From contig CAZNPL010000002.1 of NCBI GenBank assembly GCA_964574815.1, positions 124,001-188,000 of the forward strand: a stretch of DNA of 64,000 nt. The letters are read 5' to 3'. The DNA comes from CAZNPL01 sp964574815. Its GTDB lineage: Bacteria; Planctomycetota; Phycisphaerae; UBA1845. Shown in pieces: positions 27,129 through 35,613 of the stretch; the stretch's first letter is position 1, and the number at the start of each line of letters is the position of its first letter. The notes below the pieces were generated by a model that was not told the DNA's origin, did not search any database, and saw only the letters and a list, made by a program, of their open reading frames with translations. The position numbers and the translations under genes were made by a program.

Positions 27129-27622
27129 TGCCGAACCTCCTGGAAACGGCGCACGTAGAAGTACCGAATCACCTCCACGCGAACCAATGCTGACGATTCA
27201 GCGTTGACGAACGCGGCCAGGTGCGGATGACGGCTGATAAGCAGGCCGGCCCAACGGTCAAACTCCGGGCCGGTCTTCACGATTTCAGCGTGCCCGGTGC
27301 CCGTAACGGCTTCAATGTCCATCATTTCGTCAGGACAGACCGAGCGGCTGTCGATCAACATCGCGACGTGGTCGCACTCGGTGAGAAGGCGGTATTTCCG
27401 AGTCGTTACAGGCGTTGAAAAGACCAGCGTGCTCAAATCGTCGCTGGCAGCAAATGCAACCAGAGAGCCGTACGGCTGCGAATGCCCCTGCGTGCACAAG
27501 ACCGCGTAATCCTGCTCCGTAACCAGTTGGCGAATGCGATCCTGAATCGAGAAACCAATGTCGGTGGGATCCGGCGATCCCCTTTTACCCTCCGGTTCGG
27601 GAACATTACTGGGCGTCATCAT
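27104..27622 (-). CDS. pyridoxamine 5'-phosphate oxidase-like (FMN-binding split-barrel) protein
   Basis: A 172-residue protein with the split beta-barrel fold of flavin reductases and PNPOx-like enzymes: 'YAVLCTQGHSQPYGSLVAFAASDD', 'LVFSTPVTTRKYRLL', 'HVAMLIDSR', 'AVTGTGHAEIV'. Family members bind FMN, F420 or heme and often reduce small molecules. GAGGGA lies before the ATG, and the 3' end overlaps the phosphotransferase gene, so the two are co-expressed. The ligand cannot be told from sequence. Confidence 0.82.
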   Translation of the reverse strand: MMTPSNVPEPEGKRGSPDPTDIGFSIQDRIRQLVTEQDYAVLCTQGHSQPYGSLVAFAASDDLSTLVFSTPVTTRKYRLLTECDHVAMLIDSRSVCPDEMMDIEAVTGTGHAEIVKTGPEFDRWAGLLISRHPHLAAFVNAESSALVRVEVIRYFYVRRFQEVRQWVPRNDS

Positions 27623-27793
27623 CGGCAGATCCCTCTATGGTCCAAGTTTTGACGCTAAACCGCGTATGGCTGCTCAAACGGTGTATCCCCGAGCACGGAA
27701 GTCGCGACGGACCATCCTTATCACCACGGGCGAAAGCCGGGATCGTTAAACGGGCACCAGGAGAGCGCAACCATCGGACCGGCATCGTCAGCG

Positions 27794-28246
27794 TTATCCC
27801 TTGGGCTCGGCCCGCCTCCATAGAGCATCAATACGGACGCGGTCGTAGTGGCTTAGAATCAGGCCCGCGCAGCAGATCAGCACGTACGTGTAATTGTTTG
27901 CCGCGGTGTCGAACTTGCCAGCCACCGACATCCCGAATGCCAGGGAGATCGTGAACAGAGTCGTGAACACCCACGCGGCCTGGAGGCGGAACCCGCTGAC
28001 AAGCCAGATGACAATCAGCGCCTCTACAAAGGGCGTGGCATAACCGTGGGCGGTCACGAGCACCTCGGGCAGCCACGTGCTCTCGAAGGTTGTCCGGAAG
28101 TAGCTGACGGTCGCTTGAATCGAATCGAGGCCGCCCTGAAGCTTCCTCACCGCCGCCGCAAAGAACAGCGAGCCGATCGCCAGCCGAAGAAGCAGGGACG
28201 CCCACTGGCCCAGTTTGCTCGACATGCTCAGCGGGTTACCACTCAT
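27794..28246 (-). CDS. DoxX-like membrane protein
   Basis: A 150-residue protein with four likely membrane helices: 'ASLLLRLAIGSLFFAAAV', 'FVEALIVIWLVSGF', 'AAWVFTTLFTISLAFGMSV' and 'YTYVLICCAGLILS'. The ATG at 28246 follows GGAGA at good spacing. The opening 'LRLAIGSLFFAAAVRKLQGG' is typical of the DoxX/MauE-like superfamily, whose members are linked to quinone or thiol redox work, but no function can be assigned. The 171 bp between this gene and the split-barrel gene hold nothing I recognise. Confidence 0.65.
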   Translation of the reverse strand: MSGNPLSMSSKLGQWASLLLRLAIGSLFFAAAVRKLQGGLDSIQATVSYFRTTFESTWLPEVLVTAHGYATPFVEALIVIWLVSGFRLQAAWVFTTLFTISLAFGMSVAGKFDTAANNYTYVLICCAGLILSHYDRVRIDALWRRAEPKG

Positions 28247-28755
28247 TGGAGACTCTCCGTGGCGGCGAAGGCCAGAGTATATTGTTCCGAGGGCAAATTG
28301 GCGAACCGTCTGCCCGGCGAGAATCAAGGAAACGCGGAGGGACCGACTTGCCGCGACGCAAGCCGGCCGGGCGTTTCCCCGACATCACGAACGGCGCTCC
28401 GGCGAAATTGTCGTGTGGGGGGGGGCTCGTCCATAAAATGACTCCTGCCAGGATTCCTGGTCGGTTCTCGTTTTGGGGTGGCAATTCACGGACGTGGTAG
28501 TGAGACCCTCCACCAAAGTCAATCCGTGCGGTCGCGTCGTCCCGCTGCGGCTGCCGACCTGTCCGCTCGATCGTTGGCCTCCGCTCGCTTGCTGCAGAAT
28601 TCCGCCGCGTTGAACCCCATGACGTTGCGTTTCAATCGCCCGCAAGAAGCACGTTCTGCATCGCGCCGGGCCAGCACGCGAAGATCGGATCCAGGTAAGG
28701 CGGCATTGGGGGACTACCGAGATCCCAACGAGCCGCCTGGGACTATAATCTCTGC
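28247..28755. other. intergenic region, no gene recognised
   Basis: About 509 bp between divergent genes. It contains a run of nine G residues near 28420 and a -10 box directly before the DUF427 gene, but no coding frame with sensible composition, RNA gene or clear repeat. Confidence 0.5.
28744..28749 (+). promoter_or_regulatory. -10 box of the DUF427 gene (possible leaderless transcript)
   Basis: A perfect TATAAT ends 6 bases before the ATG at 28756. A start site at the normal distance would fall on or next to the ATG, giving a leaderless messenger. No ribosome binding site and no good -35 box are seen. Confidence 0.4.
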
Positions 28756-29253
28756 ATGACGAAGCCAAAACGCGTCGAACCGAAGCCGAGTCAAGAGTCG
28801 GTCTGGGACTACCCGCGGCCACCCAGGCTGGAGCCGGTACGCGAGCATATCCGCGTGTTATTCAACGACCTCACAATTGCTGAAACGCACGGCGCTCTCC
28901 GCGTTCTCGAGACGAGTCACCCGCCCACCTACTACGTCCCGCCGAAGGACGTGCGTGCGGGCACCCTGGTGCCGGCACGAAAGCGCTCGATGTGTGAGTG
29001 GAAAGGCCAGGCCCGCTACTTCGACGTCGTCGCCGGTTCAAAGCAGGCAGCGGAAGCCGCGTGGAGTTACCCTGAACCTGTGCCAGCCTTCGCCGCGCTT
29101 CGCGATTACGTAGCGTTCTATGCTCATGCGATGGACGCGTGCTTTGTTGGCAACGAGCGGGTGGATCCGCAGGCGGGCACTTTCTACGGGGGCTGGATTA
29201 CGAGTCGGATTGTCGGGCCCATCAAAGGTGCTGCTGGCAGTTGGGGCTGGTGA
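28756..29253 (+). CDS. DUF427 domain protein
   Basis: A 165-residue protein of the DUF427 family, small beta-rich proteins of unknown function. Characteristic parts are 'DLTIAETHGALRVLETSHPPTYYVPPKDV', 'RKRSMCEWKGQARYFDVV', 'AAWSYPEPVPAFAALRDYVAFY'. The C-terminus 'VDPQAGTFYGGWITSRIVGPIKGAAGSWGW' is also familiar from the family. It is monocistronic and divergent from the DoxX-like gene. Confidence 0.88.
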   Translation: MTKPKRVEPKPSQESVWDYPRPPRLEPVREHIRVLFNDLTIAETHGALRVLETSHPPTYYVPPKDVRAGTLVPARKRSMCEWKGQARYFDVVAGSKQAAEAAWSYPEPVPAFAALRDYVAFYAHAMDACFVGNERVDPQAGTFYGGWITSRIVGPIKGAAGSWGW

Positions 29254-29512
29254 AAACGCGGGTGGGGAGCTCCGCCGCGTCAAGCGGGCCGACGCACATT
29301 GTGTTACGATCCTGGCAAATCGTATGCTGAAGACATGGAAGGAGCCCGGGCCCAATTGGGGCATCTCCGCCGGACCTGCGCCTCCCTGCCGTGTGACCCG
29401 CTTCACCCGCTACTACGCTGCCCAACTTCGTAAAGCGCCATTCACGCCGGGAATATTGCAACAATGGCCCGTGTCGCCGCTCCCGGTCACAGGATCGGCC
29501 CGTGTGCCATGA

Positions 29513-30013
29513 CGCCGCGGCGTCAAGGCCTGCGGGCCTCTCACCGGCTCCTACTACGTCGAGACGCTGACAAATCGGATGAAGCCAAGAACCACGGCCG
29601 TTATGGTCGAAGTCGAAGCCGATGGGGAGTTTGTCAAGGCGATCGCGGAGGGGCGCGTTCCGAATACGACCTCGCGCCAGGCGTTTGAGCATCGCAAGAA
29701 GCTGAAGCGATGTGGAATCTGCAGCACGGGCATGAACTGCCTCCAGACGGAAGAAGAGGAGCGGCCGGTCGGACTGCGTCCGGCTCGACCGGAGGCGGTC
29801 GCTGAACAGATTGACCACCTTGAACGTAACCGCGCGGAACGGGATGATGCTCGCGTGATGCAGGCCCTTCGGCGCATCTCGGGCGATACCCGGAAGGACG
29901 ACAACGTCATGCCGGGCATGATCGACGCGGTGGAGATCTGCGTCACCGTGGGCGAGGTTTCGCAGTACCTTGCCGAAGTCTACGGCCGATGCGAAGAGCC
30001 GGTTGCGCTTTGA
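29513..30013 (+). pseudogene. 3' remnant of a methylmalonyl-CoA mutase large subunit
   Basis: The frame matches only the last ~165 residues before the B12 domain of an acyl-CoA mutase catalytic subunit: 'GPLTGSYYVETLTNRM' (the family has DPLGGSYYVE.LTN), a linker, 'EAVAEQIDHLERNRAERD' and 'DDNVMPGMIDAVEICVTVGEVSQYLAEVYG' (family: NLMP.I.EAV...T.GE....L..V.G). An in-frame TGA lies at 29510 just upstream and nothing mutase-like precedes it; the first ATG (29579) falls inside the conserved block. The 259 bp before it (29254-29512) hold no recognisable gene. It is a truncated relic. Confidence 0.7.
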
Positions 30014-30124
30014 AGCCGCAGCCCGCCTTCGTGGCCGTTCGTTGACGTCGTGCCCCCGGGCATGTTCGATGTCACCTGCCGCCGCTGCGTCGGCCCAACG
30101 CGGAGGCGGCGGCGAGAACAAGAA

Positions 30125-31552
30125 ATGTCCACCCAAACCTCTTCCGGTCCCTGGTCCAGTGGTCTGAAGCTGTGCCTGGCGGCCGGGATTGGCGTCGTCA
30201 TCTGGTTTATCCCTGCCCCGGAGGCGGTCAGGCCGGAAGCTTGGCACCTGCTCGCGATCTTCATCGCTACGATCGTCGCGATCGTTCTCGAACCGTTGCC
30301 GATGGGGGCCGTGGCGATGCTAGGGATCGCGGTGGCGACGCTGACCCATACTCTGACCATCAGGCAGGCCCTGAGCGGCTTCGGCAATACCGTCATCTGG
30401 CTCGTGTTGATGGCGTTCTTTATTGCCCGAGGATTTATTAAAACCGGCCTGGGCGCACGGATCGCCTACCACTTCATGAAACTGCTAGGTCGCCGTACGC
30501 TCGGGCTCGGGTACAGCATGGTCGCGACGGATTTCGTCCTGGCGCCGGCGATCCCGAGCAACACTGCCAGGGCGGGCGCCGTGGTCTTCCCGATCGTGCG
30601 GTCGGTCGCCGAGGCGTACGACAGCCGCCCCACCGACGGCACGGGGCGGCGCGTGGGGGCCTTTCTGATACAGAGCGCGTTCCACGGCAATCTGATCACC
30701 AGCGCCATGTTTCTGACTGCGATGGCTGCCAATCCCCTGGCCGCGCAGATGGCCGCGGCCTTGGGCGTCGAGATTACCTGGGCTCAGTGGGCCGCAGCAG
30801 CGATCGTGCCGGGACTTGCCAGCATGCTGATCGTTCCGCTGGTTCTCTATAAGCTCTATCCCCCCGAGGTCACCGAAACGCCGGCGGCCGCGGACCAGGC
30901 CAGGATGAAACTGGCCGAGATGGGCGACATGAGCCGCAGCGAGTGGATCATGCTGGCCGTCTTCGTTCTTCTGCTGGCGCTGTGGATCTTTAGTAAACAA
31001 GTGCAGGTTCACAGCACTGTGACAGCGCTGGTGGGACTTGGCGTGCTGCTCCTGACCGGCGTTCTGACCTGGGAGGACGTGTTGCGCGAGAAGGCGGCGT
31101 GGGACACGTTCATATGGCTCTCGGCTCTGGTCATGATGGCTTCGTTTCTGGCCGAGTTCGGATTAATCGCGTGGCTCAGCGAGACAATCGCCGGCCTGTT
31201 TGTGAACGTGAACTGGTTGCCCGCGTTTCTGGCGCTGGCGTTGATCTACTTTTACAGTCACTATTTCTTCGCAAGCAACACCGCACACGTGAGTTCGATG
31301 TATGCGGGGTTCCTGGGAGTCGCCATCGCCGTGGGGGCGCCGCCGCTGCTGGCCGCTCTGGTGCTGGGGTTCTTCAGCAACCTGTTCAGCAGCATCACGC
31401 ACTACAGCACGGGGCCGGCGCCCGTGTTGTTTGGGGCGGGGTACGTCCGACTGGTCGACTGGTGGAAGCTCGGCGCGGTCGTCAGCGTGGTGAACATCGT
31501 CATCTGGATCGGACTCGGCGGATGCTGGTGGAAGATCATCCACTTATGGTAA
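30125..31552 (+). CDS. DASS/SLC13-family anion:Na+ symporter
   Basis: A 475-residue inner-membrane carrier with about 11-12 helices, related to citrate, dicarboxylate and sulfate transporters (CitT/YflS type). The ATG at 30125 removes a basic filler stretch from the open frame. Family motifs are 'SNTARAGAVVFPIVRSVAEAY' (first SNT substrate/Na+ hairpin), 'SAFHGNLITSAMFLTAMAANPL', and 'YSHYFFASNTAHVSSMYAGFL' (second SNT). The likely substrate is a di- or tricarboxylate, but the sequence does not decide it. Confidence 0.88.
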   Translation: MSTQTSSGPWSSGLKLCLAAGIGVVIWFIPAPEAVRPEAWHLLAIFIATIVAIVLEPLPMGAVAMLGIAVATLTHTLTIRQALSGFGNTVIWLVLMAFFIARGFIKTGLGARIAYHFMKLLGRRTLGLGYSMVATDFVLAPAIPSNTARAGAVVFPIVRSVAEAYDSRPTDGTGRRVGAFLIQSAFHGNLITSAMFLTAMAANPLAAQMAAALGVEITWAQWAAAAIVPGLASMLIVPLVLYKLYPPEVTETPAAADQARMKLAEMGDMSRSEWIMLAVFVLLLALWIFSKQVQVHSTVTALVGLGVLLLTGVLTWEDVLREKAAWDTFIWLSALVMMASFLAEFGLIAWLSETIAGLFVNVNWLPAFLALALIYFYSHYFFASNTAHVSSMYAGFLGVAIAVGAPPLLAALVLGFFSNLFSSITHYSTGPAPVLFGAGYVRLVDWWKLGAVVSVVNIVIWIGLGGCWWKIIHLW

Positions 31553-31609
31553 GTGTTTTGGAGGAGGGAATCAGGCCACGCGAAAGCGGACACACACGCT
31601 CGTTGCCAA

Positions 31610-32224
31610 TCATCTCAACCCAAGGACCGTCAAGGCCTGTCTATATGCCTCGGGCCCATTGACATTCATCAACACTCCCTGGTCTGTCGCATCATCACAC
31701 AGGTCCGCTGTGTCAATCATGGTGGCATTACAGTCGTTCAGGAAGGCAATCAAGCGATATCGACCGGCCCTGATGTTTGCGTCCACGTGCCGGCGAACCG
31801 ATACTCTGTATGCGGCAAGCAGCGGGTAGTGGCGATCGGCATCCACGGGGACGATTGCCGAATCATCGCCTCGAAGAGACCGAACCAGTTTCTCAAGAAA
31901 ACCAGACGTTACCAGAGGATGGTCACACGCCACAACAACTGCAGTATCGCAAGAGTCTTCCAGGGCAGCGAGGCCAGCGCTCAAGCCGGCGAGCGGGCCA
32001 ACGTTTTCATGCTCGTCACGTACGAGTGCCACGTCTGGAGGGAGTGGCGGCAAGACTTGACCCTGTCTTGCTGCAACAACGACGGGGCCTGCAAACTCCT
32101 TGACTACCCGAACCACGCGCTGCAACAAAAACTCGGCACCGAATGGAAGCCAGGCCTTATCTGATCCCATGCGCCGGCCCCGACCGCCGCAGAGTACCAA
32201 TCCACCCGCACGTTTTTCCAGCAT
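31610..32224 (-). CDS. mobA: molybdenum cofactor guanylyltransferase
   Basis: A 204-residue nucleotidyltransferase that attaches GMP to molybdopterin. The N-terminal motif 'GLVLCGGRGRRMGSDKAWLPFG' is the MobA GTP-binding signature, followed by 'LVRDEHENVGPLAGLSAGL' and 'VVACDHPLV'. It is 96 bp downstream of bamI on the same strand, so it may be the last gene of the aromatic-degradation transcription unit and serve the Mo or W enzymes of this island. The xanthine-oxidase-type enzyme here would more usually carry a CMP form, the tungsten enzyme a GMP-free or GMP form, so the client is uncertain. Confidence 0.9.
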   Translation of the reverse strand: MLEKRAGGLVLCGGRGRRMGSDKAWLPFGAEFLLQRVVRVVKEFAGPVVVAARQGQVLPPLPPDVALVRDEHENVGPLAGLSAGLAALEDSCDTAVVVACDHPLVTSGFLEKLVRSLRGDDSAIVPVDADRHYPLLAAYRVSVRRHVDANIRAGRYRLIAFLNDCNATMIDTADLCDDATDQGVLMNVNGPEAYRQALTVLGLR

Positions 32225-32320
32225 GGAGGCTCCTCCGCGCCGGGCCGTCAGGTAGAACCGTCGTTCTGCATTACGCCTGACATTACTATCATGACACAGT
32301 GAGCCCAGCCCCGCGATGTT

Positions 32321-33193
32321 TCAGTTTGCGCCGTCCCCTTCGGGGGCTTGGACTGGGGAAGGTCCACATGTCCCCGGGTTATGCGGTGCTTCACCCGGTG
32401 CCAGATTTTGCACCCCCGACGGGGCAGAGCGAACGTTTCCGTCGCCCCCTTCGGGGTCCTGGTCCGGGGGTGGTCTCCCAATGCCCGGGTCACGCTGCGC
32501 TTCCGCGGGATCGAGATTCCGCGGCGCCGCGGGGCCCGGGCGGGTGTTTCCGCCGCCCCTTCCGGGACCTTGGTCCGGGGCCGGACCCCATGACGACCTT
32601 CCGTCGCGGGGGAAAGCGAGGGACTCGGCCAGGACGAAGGCGGCCTGGACGTACGACGTGGGGCAGAGGGGGAAGCAGGCCTTGCAGTCGTTGCATTCGG
32701 TTGCGGCGATCTCGGGAATGAAGCTGATCTCCTTGCGGGTGCCGCGGTCGATGAAGCCCACGGCATGCTTTTGTGCAACCTCGGCACAGTAGCGGACACA
32801 GAGGCCGCAATGAATGCAGAAGGAGCCATCCTGTTCAAAGCGGTTGCGGTCGGCGCCGTATTCGGTGGCCAGTGCGGTCAGTTGCGGTGAGTGCGGGGCA
32901 TGGGCGAGCAGCAGTTCGAGGATGCCTTTCCTGATCTTGTCCACCTTCGGGGAGCGGGTCTTTACCACGAGCCCGTCGGCCACCAGGTAGACGCAGGAGA
33001 CCACCAGTCGCGTCCAGTCACCGAAGTCGAGTTCCACGATGCACAGGCGGCACCCGCCCCAGGACTCGAGTTCAGGGTGGAAGCAGATGGTGGGGATCTC
33101 GATCCCGGCACTGCGGGCTGCTTCGAGTACGGTCATCCCTTCCTCGGCTTCAACATCCCGGCCATCGATCTGCAGATGAATCTTGTTGCTCAT
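32321..33193 (-). CDS. bamI: BamI-like NuoG-type iron-sulfur subunit of class II benzoyl-CoA reductase, with repeat extension
   Basis: A 290-residue electron-transfer protein. The ATG at 33193 overlaps the bamH stop as ATGA. Residues 1-85 are a [2Fe-2S] domain (Cys37, Cys48, Cys51, Cys67), and residues 126-177 carry two [4Fe-4S] motifs (CIHCGLCVRYC, CNDCKACFPLC). The conserved part ends near residue 195 (ESLAFPRDG). Residues 204-290 are a Pro/Gly/Asp-rich low-complexity tail made of two and a third copies of a 37-residue repeat, not expected in this family and apparently added by repeat DNA at the 3' end. It is the last bam gene in the BamBCDEFGHI order. Confidence 0.85.
   Translation of the reverse strand: MSNKIHLQIDGRDVEAEEGMTVLEAARSAGIEIPTICFHPELESWGGCRLCIVELDFGDWTRLVVSCVYLVADGLVVKTRSPKVDKIRKGILELLLAHAPHSPQLTALATEYGADRNRFEQDGSFCIHCGLCVRYCAEVAQKHAVGFIDRGTRKEISFIPEIAATECNDCKACFPLCPTSYVQAAFVLAESLAFPRDGRSSWGPAPDQGPGRGGGNTRPGPAAPRNLDPAEAQRDPGIGRPPPDQDPEGGDGNVRSAPSGVQNLAPGEAPHNPGTCGPSPVQAPEGDGAN
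32324..32584 (-). repeat. 111-bp tandem repeat at the 3' end of bamI
   Basis: Units lie at 32474-32584 and 32363-32473, with a partial unit at 32324-32362. Each encodes a 37-residue segment of the form PxPDQxPxGGxGN...PxNLxPxEAxxxPG. The DNA is GC-rich with runs like CCCCTTCGGGG and palindromic cores, unlike neighbouring coding DNA. The repeat supplies the stop codon of bamI. Confidence 0.8.
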
Positions 33194-35115
33194 GTCTTGA
33201 TCTTTCGGTCGATGGTCCGCTCTTGGTCAGGGATCGGCTCGGGAACTGGCTGACCGGAGTACTTCACAACGGCATCGAATTTGGCCGGGCAGAGGTCGAA
33301 GCAGCCGCCGCAGCGGGTGCACTTCTCCTGGTCGATGACGTGAATCTGGTTCTTGCCGCCGCTGATGCCGTGCACCGGGCATCTTCTCATGCAGATCATA
33401 CAGGCCTGGCATTTCTCGGGATCGATGTAGTATGAAATCAGCTCCTTGCAGACCAGCGCCGGGCAGCGTTTCTCGGTGATGTGGGCCTCGTACTCATCCC
33501 TGAAGTATCGCAACGTGCTGAGCAGCGGATTGGGCGCACTTGTGCCCAGGGCGCACAGCGACGCGTCGATGGCCAGTTCGGAGAGCTCCTCCAGAGTTTC
33601 GATGTCGCCCTCCCGGCCTTTTCCCTGAGTGATTCTCGTGAGAATCCGGTCCATCTGGCGGAGGCCTTCGCGGCAGGGGACGCACTTGCCGCACGACTCG
33701 TCGCAGAGGAAATGGATGAAGTACCTGGCCACATCCACCATGCAGGTATCCTCGTCCATGACGATCATTCCGCCCGAACCCATCATCGATCCGGCTTCGG
33801 TCAGCTCGTCAAAACCGACTTGCAGATCGAGCAGCGCTTCCGGTATGCATCCGCCGGACGGTCCGCCGGTCTGGATGGCCTTGAACTTCTTGCCGCCGGG
33901 GATGCCGCCGCCGATCTTGTAGATGATATCGCGGAGCGTGATGCCCATGGGCACTTCGACCAGCCCGGTGTTGGTGATCTTGCCGACCAGGGAGAAGATC
34001 TTGGTGCCCTTGCTGCCGTCTGTGCCGTACTGAGTGAACCAGTCCGCGCCTTGGTTGATGATCAAAGGGACATTGGCCCAAGTTTCGACGTTGTTCAATA
34101 CAGTGGGCCGATTCCAAAGGCCCTTGACGTTGGAGCGGACATACTTCGGACGGGGCTCGCCTGCTTTCCCCTCCAGCGCCGTCATCAGCGCCGTCGATTC
34201 ACCGCAGACGAACGCGCCTGCACCGCGGTGCACCTTCACCTTGAAATCGAATCCGGAACCGAGGATATCGTTCCCGAGCAAACCGTAGCTTTCAGCCTGT
34301 TCGATGGCCAGATTGATGTTCTTTACCGCGAGGGGGTATTCCTGCCGGACGTAAACGTAGCCTTCGTTGGCACCGATGGCGTAGCCGCCGATGATCAGCC
34401 CCTCGAGGATCGAGTGGGGGTTCCCCTCGAGCAAGGCCCGGTCCATAAAGGCTCCGGGGTCGCCTTCGTCGGCGTTGACCAGCACATATTTGACGTCTCC
34501 GGGTGCATCGCGTGACCCTTCCCATTTTCGGCCGGCAGGAAAGCCGCCGCCGCCCCGGCCCCGGAGCTTGGATTTCTTGACCTCCTGGACCACTTCTTCG
34601 GCGGTCATCTGGAACAGGGCCTTGCTCAGGGCGGAATAGCCGTTGATCAGCAGATAGTCATCGATGCTGCGGGAGTCGATCCGGGTGTTGCTGGAGAGAA
34701 GGAATCGTTTCTGATGCTTGTAGTAGGGGATGTCCGCTTCGTGGATCGCCGTCTCGCCCGTGTCCGGGTCCGAGTAGACCAGGCGATCGATCACCTTCTT
34801 TCCCAGGATGGTCTCGGTGACAATCTCGGGCACGTCTTCGGGCGTCACACCGAGGTAACAAATCTCCTCCGGATAGATCACGACCACCGGGCCCTTTTGA
34901 CAGTATCCAGGACAACCGGTTCCCTTTGTGTCGACTTTGGCAGCCAGGCCCTGCTTGTCGATCTCCGCCCTAAAGGCGTCAATCACTGCGGCGGCGCCGT
35001 AAGCCAGACAGCCGGTGCCGGCGCAAACCGAGATGCAGGGCGTCTCGGGGTTCCTATCTGAGGACAACGATTGCCTGTAGTGCTCCAGTTCTTCAGGCGA
35101 TTTCAGGTGCGGCAT
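33190..35115 (-). CDS. bamH: BamH-like NuoF-type flavoprotein subunit of class II benzoyl-CoA reductase
   Basis: A 641-residue subunit with the same domain order as the hydrogenase NuoF-like protein: thioredoxin-like [2Fe-2S] domain ('CISVCAGTGCLAYG', 'GTGCPGYCQKGP'), FMN/NAD core ('RGRGGGGFPAGRKWE', 'NADEGDPGAFMDRALLE', 'GAGAFVCGESTALM'), cluster motif 'ESCGKCVPCREG', and a C-terminal 2x[4Fe-4S] ferredoxin ('CQACMICMRRCP', 'CTRCGGCFDLCP'). In the Geobacter complex BamGHI are thought to exchange electrons with NAD(H) as part of flavin-based bifurcation. It lies 9 bp after bamG. Confidence 0.9.
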   Translation of the reverse strand: MPHLKSPEELEHYRQSLSSDRNPETPCISVCAGTGCLAYGAAAVIDAFRAEIDKQGLAAKVDTKGTGCPGYCQKGPVVVIYPEEICYLGVTPEDVPEIVTETILGKKVIDRLVYSDPDTGETAIHEADIPYYKHQKRFLLSSNTRIDSRSIDDYLLINGYSALSKALFQMTAEEVVQEVKKSKLRGRGGGGFPAGRKWEGSRDAPGDVKYVLVNADEGDPGAFMDRALLEGNPHSILEGLIIGGYAIGANEGYVYVRQEYPLAVKNINLAIEQAESYGLLGNDILGSGFDFKVKVHRGAGAFVCGESTALMTALEGKAGEPRPKYVRSNVKGLWNRPTVLNNVETWANVPLIINQGADWFTQYGTDGSKGTKIFSLVGKITNTGLVEVPMGITLRDIIYKIGGGIPGGKKFKAIQTGGPSGGCIPEALLDLQVGFDELTEAGSMMGSGGMIVMDEDTCMVDVARYFIHFLCDESCGKCVPCREGLRQMDRILTRITQGKGREGDIETLEELSELAIDASLCALGTSAPNPLLSTLRYFRDEYEAHITEKRCPALVCKELISYYIDPEKCQACMICMRRCPVHGISGGKNQIHVIDQEKCTRCGGCFDLCPAKFDAVVKYSGQPVPEPIPDQERTIDRKIKT

Positions 35116-35124
35116 CGTATTCTC

Positions 35125-35577
35125 TTAGTTGTACGGCTCGAGGATATCGGCCGTATCACGGGGCGATACGTTACCGTGAATCTTCCCGTCGATATCGATC
35201 ACCGGCCCGAGCGCGCAGCATCCGATACAATTCACCGTCTCCAGGCTGAACTTGAGCTCGAGGTCCGTTTCACCGGCTCCGATGCCGGTGAGGTCCTTCA
35301 CCGAGTCCAGAATCCGCGGGGCGCCGCGTACGTGACAGGCGGTGCCCATGCAGATGTGCACCTTGTGACGGCCCTTGGGGACGAGACTGAACGCCTTGTA
35401 AAAGGTGGCGATATGCAGAATCCGCGGCAGAGGGACGTTCAGTCTCTCGGCGATTCGCCGCAACGCCGCCTTGGGGAGCCAGTTGAATTCGCTCTGGATC
35501 GCCAGCAGGATCTGGATCAACAGATCCGGTGCTGCCTGGTGTTCGTCAATGATCTGATCGATTCTCTCAGCTTTCAT
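35125..35577 (-). CDS. bamG: BamG-like NuoE-type [2Fe-2S] subunit
   Basis: A 150-residue thioredoxin-like ferredoxin. The cluster ligands are in 'HICMGTACHVRGAP' and 'NCIGCCALGPVIDIDG'. The N-terminal helical part ('DLLIQILLAIQSEFNWLPKAALRRIAERL') is standard for NuoE. The gene sits between bamF and bamH, as in the known bamB-I order. Confidence 0.9.
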   Translation of the reverse strand: MKAERIDQIIDEHQAAPDLLIQILLAIQSEFNWLPKAALRRIAERLNVPLPRILHIATFYKAFSLVPKGRHKVHICMGTACHVRGAPRILDSVKDLTGIGAGETDLELKFSLETVNCIGCCALGPVIDIDGKIHGNVSPRDTADILEPYN

Positions 35578-35613
35578 CGCGCGGGCTTCCGCATCATCCG
35601 GATAAAACCGACA

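Noticed and set aside
30050..30124. Upstream ATG codons for the anion symporter
   Set aside because: The extra residues are Arg/Cys-rich filler; the ATG at 30125 gives the normal N-terminus before the first membrane helix.
29222..30247. 341-codon minus-strand open frame
   Set aside because: It is antisense to the mutase remnant and has low-complexity Arg/His/Gly composition; the plus strand carries the recognisable mutase sequence.
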